A stretch of DNA of 64,000 nt from Vitis vinifera (GCF_030704535.1 NC_081811.1:795501-859500), one strand, 5' to 3'; shown: positions 26,335 through 37,696, counted from the first letter of the stretch. Program-made: numbers and translations. Notes: generated from the letters alone by a model not told the origin.

Positions 26335-29300
26335 ATGTCCACCACAATCACAGGCAGCTATTTTCCGCATTATGATTGTGGCACAATCATCCTCAATGTG
26401 AGCGCTGCCACATTCACCAAAGCCCAAAAGAGGTGGCGGGTTGCCTATGTTGCCATCTGCTCTTTCCGGGTCCTGCTTTCTCTCTCCAAACAGAATGTAA
26501 TGAGGCGAAAGGCCACCAGTACTGCTTTACTGCACTCTCATTTAACTGTTGATATCCAGCCACCCACTTCCTATCATCATGATGATCAAAGCGACGTTGT
26601 CCCTAACCCTGATTTACCCGACTTAGTCCCTAAACCTCACTCACCTGACTTAGTCTCTAACCATGCGTTACCTGACATCAATACAAAGCTTACAGAGATG
26701 GTGAAGGAGAAAGACCTGATTGCTCTTCGGGGTTTTGGAGGAGTAGAAGGTGTCGCAGCCACTCTTTTGATCGACCCTCAGCATGGAATCCTGGGAAACG
26801 AGGATGATGTTCGCAGGAGACGAGACAAGTTTGGTTCCAACACTTATTACAAGCCACCCCCAAAAGGGCTCTTCTATTTTGTTGTGGATGCTTTCAAGGA
26901 TACCACAATTCTCATATTGCTGGTCTGTGCTGCACTTTCTCTTGGCTTCGGCATCAAAGAACATGGACCACAGGAAGGTTGGTACGAGGGTGGAAGTATA
27001 TTTGTGGCTGTCTTCCTTGTTATCTCTGTAGCTGCACTTAGTAATTTCAGACAGGAGAGACAATTCGACAAGTTATCCAAGATTAGTAACAATATAAAAA
27101 TTGATGTTGCAAGAGATGGAAGAAGACAAGAAATCTCTATTTTCGATATTGTAGTTGGAGATGTGGTCTTTCTAAATATTGGAGATCAAATACCAGCTGA
27201 TGGACTGTTCTTAGAAGGGCATTCCATGGAAGTGGATGAGTCGAGCATGACAGGAGAGAGCGACCATGTGGAAGTTGATCGTGAGAGGAACCCATTCCTG
27301 TTTTCTGGTTCAAAGGTGGCAGATGGATATGCTCGAATGCTCGTGACGTCAGTGGGGATGAACACTGCATGGGGTGAGATGATGAGTTCAATATCGCGTG
27401 ATACTAATGAACGAACCCCATTACAAGCAAGGCTCGACAAATTAACCTCATCTATCGGAAAGGTTGGTCTTGCAGTTGCTTTCCTAGTTCTTGTAGTCTT
27501 ATTAATACGTTACTTTACGGGGCATACGAAAGATGAGAATGGGCAAAGGGAATATAATGGTAGCGATAAAGACATAAATGATGTGTTGAATTCAGTTGTG
27601 AATATTGTAGCAGCTGCAGTTACCATTATTGTAGTGGCTATTCCTGAGGGTTTGCCATTAGCTGTAACCCTCACACTAGCTTACTCTATGAAAAGAATGA
27701 TGGCTGATCACGCAATGGTTAGGAAACTTTCAGCCTGTGAAACAATGGGCTCAGCTACTATTATTTGTACCGATAAAACGGGCACCTTGACAATGAATCA
27801 GATGAAAGTGACCAAGTTTTGGCTTGGCCAAGAGGAGATGGGAGAAATTCCTTCTAATGCAATTACTCCATGCATTCTTGAATTGTTCCGTCAAGGAGTC
27901 GGGTTAAATACAACGGGTAGCGTTTACAGACCTGCTTCAGGAGCTGTCTTTGAGTTTTCTGGTAGTCCAACTGAGAAAGCAATTCTCTCTTGGGCTGTCC
28001 AGGAATTGGGCATGGATGTGGAGCAATTGAAGCAAACTTATAGCATCCTCCACGTTGAAACTTTCAATTCTGAAAAGAAAAGAAGTGGGGTTTCAATGAG
28101 GAAGAATGCCGATAATACCATCCATGTGCACTGGAAAGGAGCTGCTGAGATGGTACTACAAATGTGTTCAAATTACTACGAGACTAGTGGGACTATAAAG
28201 TCTATGGATGAAGATTCAAGGATGCAATTAGAGAAAATAATTCAAGGCATGGCAGCTAGTAGCCTGCGGTGCATTGCTTTTGCTTATAAGCAAATTTCAG
28301 AAGCGGAAATAGAATACAATGATGATGGGAGGGCCCACCAAAAGCTAAATGAAAACGGATTAACCTTGCTAGGTATAGTTGGGCTCAAGGACCCATGTCG
28401 GCCAGGGGTCAAGAGAGCCGTGGAAATTTGTAAATCTGCAGGAGTGGAAATCAAAATGATCACGGGGGACAATGTTTTCACAGCTAAAGCTATAGCCACA
28501 GAATGTGGGATACTTGGGTCTGATGATACAGAACATAAGGGAGCAGTGGTAGAAGGGGTCGAATTCCGAAACTACACCCACGAAGAGAGAATGCAGAAGA
28601 TTGATAAAATTCGTGTGATGGCAAGGTCCTCACCCTTTGACAAGCTTTTGATGGTACAGTGCTTGAAGCAAAAAGGTGAGGTGGTTGCAGTTACAGGGGA
28701 TGGCACAAATGATGCACCTGCTTTAAAGGAAGCTGATATAGGACTCTCCATGGGCATTCAAGGTACTGAGGTGGCCAAGGAGAGTTCGGATATTGTTATC
28801 TTGGATGACAATTTCACTTCTGTTGCCACGGTGTTGAGGTGGGGTCGATGTGTTTACAACAATATCCAGAAATTCATCCAATTTCAACTCACCGTGAATG
28901 TTGCGGCTCTTGTGATTAACTTTATTTCAGCAGTTTCTGCAGGCGAAGTTCCCCTCACAGCTGTTCAACTGTTGTGGGTAAACCTAATTATGGACACATT
29001 GGGAGCTTTGGCTCTTGCTACAGATCGGCCCACCAATGAACTGATGCAGAGACCACCCGTTGGTCGCACTGAACCCCTCATAACCAATGTTATGTGGAGG
29101 AACCTTCTGGCTCAAGCTCTATACCAAATAGCCGTCCTCTTGACCTTACAGTTCAAGGGTGAGTCCATCTTTAATGTGGATGAGAAGGTGAATGATACTC
29201 TAATTTTCAACACTTTTGTCCTTTGCCAAGTTTTTAATGAGTTCAATGCAAGGAAGTTGGAGAAGCAGAACGTATTCAAGGGCATTCACAAGAACAAGTT

Positions 29301-29580
29301 GTTTCTTGGGATTGTGGGATTTACAATTGTTCTTCAGGTTGTGATGGTGGAGTTCCTAAAGAAATTTGCAGATACAGTGAATTTGAATGGGTTGCAATGG
29401 GCAATTTGCATTGCAATTGCAGCTGTATCATGGCCAATTGGTTGGATTGTGAAGTTCATACCTGTTTCAGACACACCATTCCTCAGTTACATCAAGTGGG
29501 CAGGACAAGCATTCGGAAGGATTCTACACCTATCATATCTCTCTTTCTCCAGTCTTGGAAGGGGCTGTGTGAAAAGGTGA
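26335..29580 (+). CDS. ACA12: Autoinhibited P-type (P2B) Ca2+-ATPase, calmodulin-regulated, ACA12/ACA13 class
   Basis: Intronless, 1081 aa from MSTTITGSYFPHYDCG; Arabidopsis ACA12/13 are also intronless and a little shorter. The N-terminal autoinhibitory/calmodulin-binding helix is at residues 28-52 (TKAQKRWRVAYVAICSFRVL). A linker at about 88-115 has three PDL(V)/PDI repeats. Core motifs are TGES (306-309, within MTGES), PEGLPLAVT from 437 (Ca2+-binding M4), phosphorylation motif DKTGTLT with Asp480, KGAAEMV (nucleotide binding), TGDN and TGDGTNDAP (hinge, from 787). Paired membrane segments lie near residues 170-230, 375-450 and 840-1060. Family role: export of Ca2+ from the cytosol at the plasma membrane, released from inhibition by Ca2+-calmodulin. 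The reading frame is open 56 codons further upstream, but that part lies before the likely transcription start. ACA13 is the other possible name, since both derive from one ancestor. Confidence 0.95.
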   Translation: MSTTITGSYFPHYDCGTIILNVSAATFTKAQKRWRVAYVAICSFRVLLSLSKQNVMRRKATSTALLHSHLTVDIQPPTSYHHDDQSDVVPNPDLPDLVPKPHSPDLVSNHALPDINTKLTEMVKEKDLIALRGFGGVEGVAATLLIDPQHGILGNEDDVRRRRDKFGSNTYYKPPPKGLFYFVVDAFKDTTILILLVCAALSLGFGIKEHGPQEGWYEGGSIFVAVFLVISVAALSNFRQERQFDKLSKISNNIKIDVARDGRRQEISIFDIVVGDVVFLNIGDQIPADGLFLEGHSMEVDESSMTGESDHVEVDRERNPFLFSGSKVADGYARMLVTSVGMNTAWGEMMSSISRDTNERTPLQARLDKLTSSIGKVGLAVAFLVLVVLLIRYFTGHTKDENGQREYNGSDKDINDVLNSVVNIVAAAVTIIVVAIPEGLPLAVTLTLAYSMKRMMADHAMVRKLSACETMGSATIICTDKTGTLTMNQMKVTKFWLGQEEMGEIPSNAITPCILELFRQGVGLNTTGSVYRPASGAVFEFSGSPTEKAILSWAVQELGMDVEQLKQTYSILHVETFNSEKKRSGVSMRKNADNTIHVHWKGAAEMVLQMCSNYYETSGTIKSMDEDSRMQLEKIIQGMAASSLRCIAFAYKQISEAEIEYNDDGRAHQKLNENGLTLLGIVGLKDPCRPGVKRAVEICKSAGVEIKMITGDNVFTAKAIATECGILGSDDTEHKGAVVEGVEFRNYTHEERMQKIDKIRVMARSSPFDKLLMVQCLKQKGEVVAVTGDGTNDAPALKEADIGLSMGIQGTEVAKESSDIVILDDNFTSVATVLRWGRCVYNNIQKFIQFQLTVNVAALVINFISAVSAGEVPLTAVQLLWVNLIMDTLGALALATDRPTNELMQRPPVGRTEPLITNVMWRNLLAQALYQIAVLLTLQFKGESIFNVDEKVNDTLIFNTFVLCQVFNEFNARKLEKQNVFKGIHKNKLFLGIVGFTIVLQVVMVEFLKKFADTVNLNGLQWAICIAIAAVSWPIGWIVKFIPVSDTPFLSYIKWAGQAFGRILHLSYLSFSSLGRGCVKR

Positions 29581-29609
29581 GGCTCTGAGCATGACGCAAG
29601 CAATGCTAG

Positions 29610-29695
29610 GCCTACTTTTAGTGGCCAAAGCTTCATAATCTGGATGGAGTACTGCATTCATCCAGATTATGAAGCTTTGGCCACTAAAAAGAGGC
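29610..29695. repeat. Near-perfect inverted repeat (hairpin) in the 3'UTR of the Ca2+-ATPase gene
   Basis: Arms 29610-29646 and 29659-29695 are 37 bp with two mismatches; the inner 31 bp are perfect. They are separated by a 12-base loop. The hairpin starts 30 bases after the stop codon, so it is almost certainly transcribed. It could be a tiny foldback element, a local inverted duplication, or a hairpin RNA source. No target duplication was noted. Confidence 0.9.
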
Positions 29696-30542
29696 ATAAC
29701 TTTGCTCATGCACTGGGCATGAATGGACCTGAAGGATTGGTATTTAACAGAGGAGCATTGAGATATACCCACCAACCTGTGCATGGAACAACTAAAACTT
29801 GATAGAGCATGAAAACATGAGGTCGTCTTATGACTTAAGTTAGGGTGTAGGCAAGCATATTTTGAGGCTCAAACTTGCATTAAGGTCTCTTATCTTTTCT
29901 GATGTATCATAGTCATAGTGTATTGTTTTATCTCATTGTAGATGTATGCATGGTTTGGCTTATACATTAAATACATTAAAAAACAGGTCACATTTGCTGT
30001 CTGCTGCTGCATTGAGTGAAATCTACAATCCACAAACAACCTTCCAGCAATTAAATATGAGGGTATAGCAGAGAATTGCGACATAGCTGAAATTAGGAAT
30101 TAATAAAAGAGTCTAGTGTCTATACACTTTCTTTAGATTTATTCAATGACTGAAAACTGAAAACAATTCATTACAAGAGTATTTATATCAGAGCAACAGC
30201 CACCTAACAATCTCAGCCATTGATTACTCCTTAAACTTAATAATCCTAACATTTACACATTATAATATAATAAAGTATTATATGATTCTCAAAGGGCTAC
30301 TTAAAAGGACCAGGAGCCTAAATACAATCTATAAAGGCTCAATTAAGCATAAGACAGCAAACTAAACAAAAAGATAATTAAAAGATGTATTTCTGGAGAT
30401 AAAGATAAGCTTACTAGCAGACCTTTTGTTAATAGGCAAACAAAAATGATATTAACAGAATCAATCAAAAAAGAGGACTGACCTGCTTTGCTTTGGTAAG
30501 CCTGTTAGGTGCTCCTGCATCACAAACTTGACAGCATGGGGA
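29696..30542. other. 3' flank of the Ca2+-ATPase gene and of the small minus-strand gene
   Basis: The two convergent genes end about 960 bases apart. AATAAA-like signals occur at several places, such as AATTAATAAAAG at about 30099. I see no coding region. Confidence 0.4.
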
Positions 30543-33345
30543 CTAGGGGAAGTTTTCATTACTTGATCCAGGAAGACTTTTGAACTCATCCCTTTGGTAG
30601 CATTTTATGACAAAGCGCTGAGGACGCTATGGGAATGATTGTAAAACCACTTTATAGTTTTAAAACCAATAAGTATATCAACTTTTTATGAATATTTCAT
30701 ATAAACTGAGGTCAAAGTCCTGCCTCATTAGTGATTTTATGGGCCCAACCTGAAAATCAAGCCAGATACCCTAAATGAAAAAGCTACCATAAAACCACTC
30801 TATAGTTTTAAAAACCACAACATATTAATTTTTTATGGCTGTTTCATAGAAACCGGGGTCAAAGTCCTTCCTCATTACTCACTAGTGCTTTTTTGGGCCC
30901 AACTTGAAAATGCAAACCAGATACCCTAAATGAAAAAGATTCTGTAAAACCACTCTATAGTTATAAAACCACATATATATAATTTTTTATGACTCTTTCA
31001 TAGAAACTGAGGTCAAAGTCCTTCTTTAAAAAAAAAAAAAGAAAAAAAAAAAGACAACAACAACAACAACAACTAAATGACAAAAAATAAGTACAAACTT
31101 TTAAGCCTATTACACCTTGAGACAAGGTTCAAGTTCATTTTTAAGATTATATAAAAAAAAAGGGCACATGTAAACAAAGCTTTAGATGAGAAAGAAAATA
31201 AAACTCAGAATGACAAAAACATAAATCATACTAAATTGTGCCCTTGAGGCCTAGCTCGAGTGGTAAAGGGATGGGGAGGGTTTTTGGAAGGTTCCAGGTT
31301 CAAGTCCCAATTGGGACAAAAACTTACCCATAAAAAAAAATCATACTAAATTGTAATCACATATTAGAATCAGAGGAAGGATGGGCTTTTCTACAATCTT
31401 GAGCCTAGAGACATAGGAAACTTACACACCCTTTTCCAGGAATAACAACTATCATAGCAAACCAATTGCAGGTGGCTCGACAGTAGAAATGTATGTGTAA
31501 GTCAGAGAATCTGGACCATAAACTAATGATTATCCTACTGTTATCATCTAGGTTCCTTTCATGATTGGACTACTAATGTCAAGGAAAAAATGTAAATGTA
31601 GAAACAGAAACCCTTAATAGCATCCTTGAACACATTGAATTCTGCATAATTGGAGTACTTTTAATAGCTTATATAGAAGTACAGACCAAATAAACATTTA
31701 TAACCATGAGTATAATAGCATTATGCATTAAAATTGTAAAGGAAATATGGTGAACAACCTAAATCCAGTGTCTACACAAGCAGATGATCAGGAAAGCTGA
31801 ATCAAACAGTGAGCCAACTCCCCAAGACAACGTCTATGCATTGGCTCTAGAAAGGGAATCTTGAACATGGCAAACACAAATTTCTTGATATAACTGACAA
31901 ATCATGTTCATAGTGAATATCAACAAGATAAATAACTGAGACCAAGCATAGGAAACGAATGAACTCAATTGTCAATCAATAGAAGGATAATAGCAATCCA
32001 ACCTCAATTGCAAGTCAGTCAATAGAAGGATAATAGCAATCCGACCTCTATTGTAATGATTTTCCTTCCACAATCACCTGCAAACCAATAATCTAGGGTA
32101 AACAGCAGAAATTAACCAATGCACATAAATACTGAAGCAAAGTTCCTAATTCACAACAGTACTTGCCTTATCAAAACTTCAAGAATATAATATCCATTCC
32201 ATCACAACCATAAGCACATTAGTCCCTCTTGGAAAAAAGGGATGCCAAGTTCCCAGTTTGTATACATAAAACTAATCAATTTCAAACAAATACAAGAAAA
32301 AAGAATATTAAGAAACAGCCCAGCAATAAGGAAAGAATTCAACAAGACTAAGTTCCCAATACATGCTTTAAACATATAGCAATTTCACTGAATAAAACAC
32401 TTTCAAATCTTCTATAGCCTCAATTGCGTTAGAATCCAACAAATTCACATTTTGAATTCAATGAACAGGCCATCATAGCTCATTCTCTTTAATACAATTG
32501 TTACCAAAACCATGAACAATTTAAATCAACAACCTCCACATTGTGGGTGGGCACCCTTCAGTTTACATTAGTTTTTATCCACTCCGAGAACTAAACCAAA
32601 TTGGTTGGTTTTAATTAAATTGGAACAAATTAAAACTGATACATTTATTGAACCAAATTGATTCAACTTAACATCGGTCTCATTAATTCGACATGGGGCA
32701 AAGTTTGGTCCATACATTTTCTTTTCATATTTGTCATAAAATCCAAAGGATCAGTATTATCACATTATACTCTAGAATAGTATACATTTTCACTTCACAT
32801 TTGTCATAGAATCCAAATTAAGAAGCGCACCATTTAAAAGAACCGCATTTAAAAAAAAAAACCAACTTGAATTGTTCGATTTCTTCGGATTGATCGGTTT
32901 TTGATTATTTATTTATTTTATTTTTTTTTGTTCAAACCTACTCCATAGTCATACTTGACAATATCACTGTATCGACTGGAAATTGAATCCAGGGTTTATA
33001 CAGCAAAAGGCCGAGCGACTCAAGATCCACCAAAATCCGAGTATTAAGAATTGGGTTTTGGATAGCAAATTAGTAGATAGCAAAGAATCAAATTACCATC
33101 ATCCTCATACATTCAAGAATAGATTTAATTCTATGTGTGTGAAAATATAAAAAATTTCAGGGAAAAATCCACAAATATGAATCTCATAATCAAAATTAAC
33201 AGAAAAAAGGATAAGAAAAGAAAATTGAAAACTTTAACAAGACAGACTCACCAAGCAATTCATTTGGTACGATTTCGTCATCGAAGAGACAGTAATCTGT
33301 GGCTTTGGATGGGTTCCGAGGAGCTTCGATTCCAAAACCCTGCAT
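30543..33345 (-). CDS. Candidate three-exon gene for a 69-aa protein of unknown function
   Basis: Proposed exons: 33345-33252 (start MQGFGIEAPRNPSKATDYC, ends ...IVPNELL in phase 1 at donor G/GTGAGTC), 32077-32046 (after TTTGCAG; DCGRKIITIE; donor GAG/GTCGG, weak) and 30626-30543 (after CCCATAG; RPQRFVIKCYQRDEFKSLP, ends NENFP and stop). Phases match at both junctions without forcing. The first exon is GC-richer than its surroundings and is preceded by a promoter-like stretch (about 33400-33530) with a GACACGTCAG G-box-like site. Introns are 1.17 and 1.42 kb and hold a SINE and a triplicated repeat. I do not recognise the protein; it is acidic then basic, with no membrane segment. Exon 2 is the weakest: its donor end lies in a 43-bp tandem duplication. 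The minus-strand transcript is likelier than this exact protein. Confidence 0.45.
30641..31026. repeat. Triplicated repeat, unit about 150-160 bp
   Basis: Three diverged direct copies start near 30641, 30790 and 30946 (the last partial). All share GTAAAACCACT(C/T)TATAGTT, TTTCATA(G)AAACTGAGGTCAAAGTCCT and, in the first two, GGGCCCAAC and CCAGATACCCTAAATGAAAAA. The tract lies in the candidate gene's second intron. Confidence 0.85.
31240..31337 (+). mobile_element. tRNA-derived SINE with 17-bp target duplication
   Basis: An element of about 98 bp begins GCCCTTGAGGCCTAGC. It carries an RNA polymerase III box A (TAGCTCGAGTGG, 31252-31263) and box B (GGTTCAAGTCC, 31297-31307), and ends in a short A-rich tail. 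It is flanked by identical 17-bp direct repeats at 31223-31239 and 31338-31354, the hallmark of LINE-driven insertion. The perfect flanks indicate a fairly recent insertion. Confidence 0.9.
31971..32053. repeat. 43-bp tandem duplication overlapping the candidate exon 2 donor
   Basis: 31971-32010 and 32014-32053 share GTCA(A/G)TCAATAGAAGGATAA and onward with about four differences. The second copy contains the 3' edge of the candidate second exon. Confidence 0.85.
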
Positions 33346-34725
33346 TTCAAAGAGAACGAAAAACCGCGTCGTTTTTACGCTCTGGGTCCCGCGAGACTCG
33401 AAAGTTTTAGGTGAAGAGAAGCCGGAGGGTGAAGTGCACAGCAGATTGCTTCGGTTCGAAGCAATTCATAATTAACTTACAACGCTGCGTTTTGGTTTCT
33501 CCGTTTCCTCGTCTGACGTGTCAAAATTAATGTATGTTCTCCGTTTCTCACTTTTCGGGCTAAAACTAGGATGCACCTTTCTCCGTTATGTAGTTGGTAC
33601 TAGGATAGAATGGAAATCAATTAAAAATGATAAAAATAATGAAAAATGATTAGTTAAGCAATAATCCCATTGTTTTTTCAATTAATTTTTTTTTGAAAAA
33701 GAATGATTAAAATATCAAAACAAACAAATAATAGAATAAGAAAATAAAGAAGAAAAAAAGAGAAAAACAATCTTTTTTTATAAATGGTTCAGCAATCCGC
33801 CTATGTCCAATCTCGCTCATCTTCTAATCAAATGAGGGTTTCATTAATCACTAAGACTTTAAAGTCAAAGTTTTCAATCTTCTTACACTTGCATTCATTG
33901 GTTCTAATGGATATTACAATCCCTTCAAGTTTTTTACTAACTTAAGTTGATTTTGCTAAGGAGTTTGGATTGCTTTGTTTCCTAACCTTAGAGCTTTTAC
34001 GTGCATGCATCTATTTTAAGTTGTTTTAGATCTAACGCAGTAGAAAATTATAACTATAAAAACCAAAATAGATATTAGATCTAAAGGTTAAAACTCTTAC
34101 CCACAATTTGGATGTTCCTAAATAATTTCTAAGCTGATGAAGATGTTGAAAAATGTCGTAGCACTCATATATCCCTTGTTCTTCCACTCAATCTCTCTTG
34201 ACATGGGTCTAGGCACAAGAAAAGTTTTCCTTGAGATTGACTAGGGTTTCTCATAGGTAGCTTTTTGGAAAACAAAGGCAAAAGTTTGAATCTTTAGCCC
34301 CTAAATGGGTTTATATAGGACTCTTTGTGAACTTAAGTGACTTGAGCCTAAATTGGGTGTGAATAACCTAATCCAGTCCACTTATGTCCTAATTGATTGA
34401 TTAGTCTCATTGGGTTTCAATTAATTAATTAGCCTCATTAGACTTTAATTAATTAATTAGTTCAATTCAAAAAGTTAATTCATAAAATCTAGTACAATCT
34501 TACATTTTTACAAAAATGCATTTATGCACACTTATGAATCAAAAACCCCAATCCCTTAAATAAAATATATCTCCATGAATTAGGAGCTTAGGCGAGGACC
34601 ACTAGGACCCATAGAAAAATACTGGTTCCCTTAAAATCTAATTCTAAAGCTAACTCAATACTATACTAAAGAGAATTAATTACACTCATATATCCTATGA
34701 AATTACAAGAAGTTAAAACTTAAAA

Positions 34726-35129
34726 GGGTGTTTGATAAAACTTAATACTTATTACTTAAATACTTAAGTTAACTTTAAGTTAAATTATACTTAAGTTGTT
34801 AACTTAAGATTTATTACTTATTATTACTTAAGTATTAAGGTTATTTAATAAAATTAACTTAAAATATATTCTAAATTATCAAATTGACATATTTATCATC
34901 ATAAATTATAAGTAGGGGAAAAGAAGTGGAATAACAAAAAAGATTGTGGAGGTAATTAGGGTACATGAGGGTAAAAATACAAAATAAAGATGTGGACTTA
35001 AAAATAAGTTATTTGTTTTTACTTAAAGTTATTTTTTACTTGAAGTCATATCATTAAGTTATTTTACCAAACACAATTAATTTACTTAATAGCTTAATTT
35101 AATTTATTAAGTTGGTTTACCAAACACCC
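34726..35129. mobile_element. Tourist-like MITE, first copy (inside LTR-derived repeat)
   Basis: Terminal inverted repeats GGGTGTTTGATAAAACTTAA and, inverted, GGGTGTTTGGTAAACCAACTT bound an AT-rich interior of ACTTAAGTTA-like phrases. It is also present in the second copy (39291-39752), so it inserted before the duplication. Flanking 3-bp duplication is suggested but eroded. Confidence 0.7.
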
Positions 35130-36703
35130 ACTAGGTCTATGACTTACTATTTATTATATACAAACTTCCCATGAATTAGTGTTCATAATCTAACAAGGTA
35201 ATACTACTAATTCATCAAGATTACCCCCTCAATCCTTAAGTTATAGATTGTTCTATTATGTGATCAATTGACATGCTTTGACTCATAAAGAATATATGTC
35301 AAATTTCACTTAAAAAATTAATATGACCACAAATTTCATAATCACGTCTTTTAGATCACCCAATGAGACACATTGTTTCATTCCCATGGGATATTATGAT
35401 GCATGTATTGAGTATTCATGTTGTTAGCAACTTCCATCAATAGTAACCCAATCCGTAAAGATATATGATTACATTAAGGTCTCATTCATAGGTTAAAGTC
35501 TCTTATTAAATTTAATACAAACTCAATATCCTCTCAAGGTTAAAAGTTTATGCAATATAGTAGCTTAGTAAATCATGACAACCTGAGAGTCATACATTAT
35601 GATTCACCGTAAGTCATGTTCAATGTGTAATCCCATACACACTAGTGCACTCTCCATGAGAAACTCATCTTGATGGTCAAGGCATCCTTCCAATTAGGAG
35701 ATTGTGTACTACAATCTCTACCAGATTGCCCAAATCCATGAACCAACTATGAACTCCTTATTATCTTACAAAGAACTCATGACATATATTTTTTATGCAA
35801 CTCCTAATGCATTCAAGCCTTGTACAATCCAAGTGATATGAGTTTGAATAATCAAATCAATATTGATGCAAACGATGAATAAAAAAGTGAAAACTTGTGT
35901 TTAACTTTGTTACATCATATCTTACTTTTAAGGATTCTATCCCAACATATTTCACTCCAGAATGAATAAGTAAAAGGATTTTTAATGCTCACACTCCTAG
36001 AACAAAGATGGCTAACAATACAAAGTGAAACTATGATGGAATTCAATGATGCACTAAAAGCATTTGTAAGTTTGGATTTAATGTACTTAAATGAAGAGTT
36101 TTTAAAAGACAGGATATAATTATTTTTTCAAATTAATGCAATAAAGCTCTTCAATTTATATAGAACAATCTTAAACACCTAAAACAATAAAAAATTGTCC
36201 TCGACCAATTGATTAGTTGTTGAAGCATTTAATGGATCGTAGGTGACCATTAGTCTTTTTAAGGTCCGATCAAGCCTCGATTAGTCGAGCCAAAGGCTCT
36301 GCCAACATCAACAAGCTACTGGAAAAATAGAGAAGATTTTTAAGCAAGTTTGATTGGTTCTCAATTGGGAAAGCCTAATCAATTGAACTGTTTCCCTAAT
36401 CAATTCAACTAGTTCAGGGTCCTCTTGACCAGTTAAGCAAAAACCAACCTAAAAAGCTTCTAAACTAAATCCTAATATTCCAATAGTTTGAGAAATTCAT
36501 TTTAAAACTTTTATATGATATTTTTGAAAGAATTTAGCCTAAGATTTTGAGGTAAAAAGCAAATTAATCCATTTTAAAGATAAAAACCTTTTGAAGCTTA
36601 GGTATGGATGATATAAAGAATCTTTGAAATGCATGAAAAATAAATATGTTTAACCTTGATGGCATCGATGGAAACCATCTTAGAGTATTTTCCGAAGCAC
36701 TTA

Positions 36704-36979
36704 GGTGGTGTTTGTTTTTTTGGCTTTTTGCTGAAAACTATTTAGTTTTAGAATTTAGGTTGTTTGTTTTTTACTTTTTCATGACTTATTATAAACTTTT
36801 TACTAAATAGAAAAAGCCAGAATATGTGACTTTTTCTAAATAGAAAAAATAACACAATGGTTTTTTTTACTTTTTAATACTTAATAGAAATAAAATACTA
36901 CAAAAACAAACAATCTAATATTTAATACTATTAAGTATTAAGGTTCTATTTAGAATTAAGTAAAAAAACAAACACCCCC
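36704..36979. mobile_element. 276-bp Tourist-like MITE with TTA target duplication
   Basis: Inverted ends GGTGGTGTTTGTTTTTT and, from the other side, GGGGGTGTTTGTTTTTTT, flanked by TTA at 36701-36703 and 36980-36982. The matching position in the second tandem copy (about 40391-40400, GCACTTAGT) has a single TTA and no element: a clean empty site. A 3-bp TTA/TAA duplication points to the PIF/Harbinger superfamily. Confidence 0.85.
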
Positions 36980-37691
36980 TTAGTTTTCAAAGGATCCAAA
37001 ACTTCATGCTTTTAGAGTATTTTCTTAGTAATTGAGCTTTCTTTGGAAATTCTTCTAATCTTGAAAACTTCACTTGATGGAAACCATTGGTGAACTTAAC
37101 ATTTGTTTTGTAATTATCAAAACTCAATTAGGAAAACCCTTACACAAATATAAAATGTGTGTATATATATATATAGTCATTTTAAATATTTACATGTAGG
37201 TTTTATAAGAAATGACTATTTTAACAAAAAAAAAATGAAAATATTTTTATAAAAAAAAAGGCCAAAAAATATGGAGCGTTGAATTTCCAAGTTTGAAACA
37301 CACAAACAAAAACCAAGTTTGAAAACATGTTTATACACTTTCTTTTTCTAGAAAATTAAGTCAAAAAATGAAAATGTCAATTTAGTGTTATCAGAATTTT
37401 CTCAAAAGTTGAAAACAAAGAAATGAACATGCCAATAATATAAAAAGAATTTTAATATGGTAAATATAAAAGAAATATGAATACAAATAAAATAATTAGA
37501 TCAAAAATAATATATCATTTTAAATACTATTTATGTATTATGTTTTATTTCTTAGATTATACTTATTATAAATGGGCATATTGTTGTATTAAAAAAATTA
37601 TATTAGTTTAATTTATTAAATATTTTATTATATTATTTTAAAATAACAATAAAGTAAAGATATAATAATAATAATAATAAAAAATACAATT

Positions 37692-37696
<5 letters not shown>

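Noticed and set aside
30483-30589. Alternative minus-strand frame starting MSSKVFLDQVMKTSPS
   Set aside because: It overlaps the candidate third exon in another frame. The spliced frame explains acceptor and stop better, though this cannot be excluded without RNA data.
31240-31337. tRNA gene
   Set aside because: Boxes A and B are present, but there is no cloverleaf; the A-tail and 17-bp flanking repeats identify a SINE.
33135-33410. Plus-strand open frame of 91 codons
   Set aside because: It is antisense to the better supported first exon of the minus-strand candidate gene and has random Lys/Arg-rich composition.
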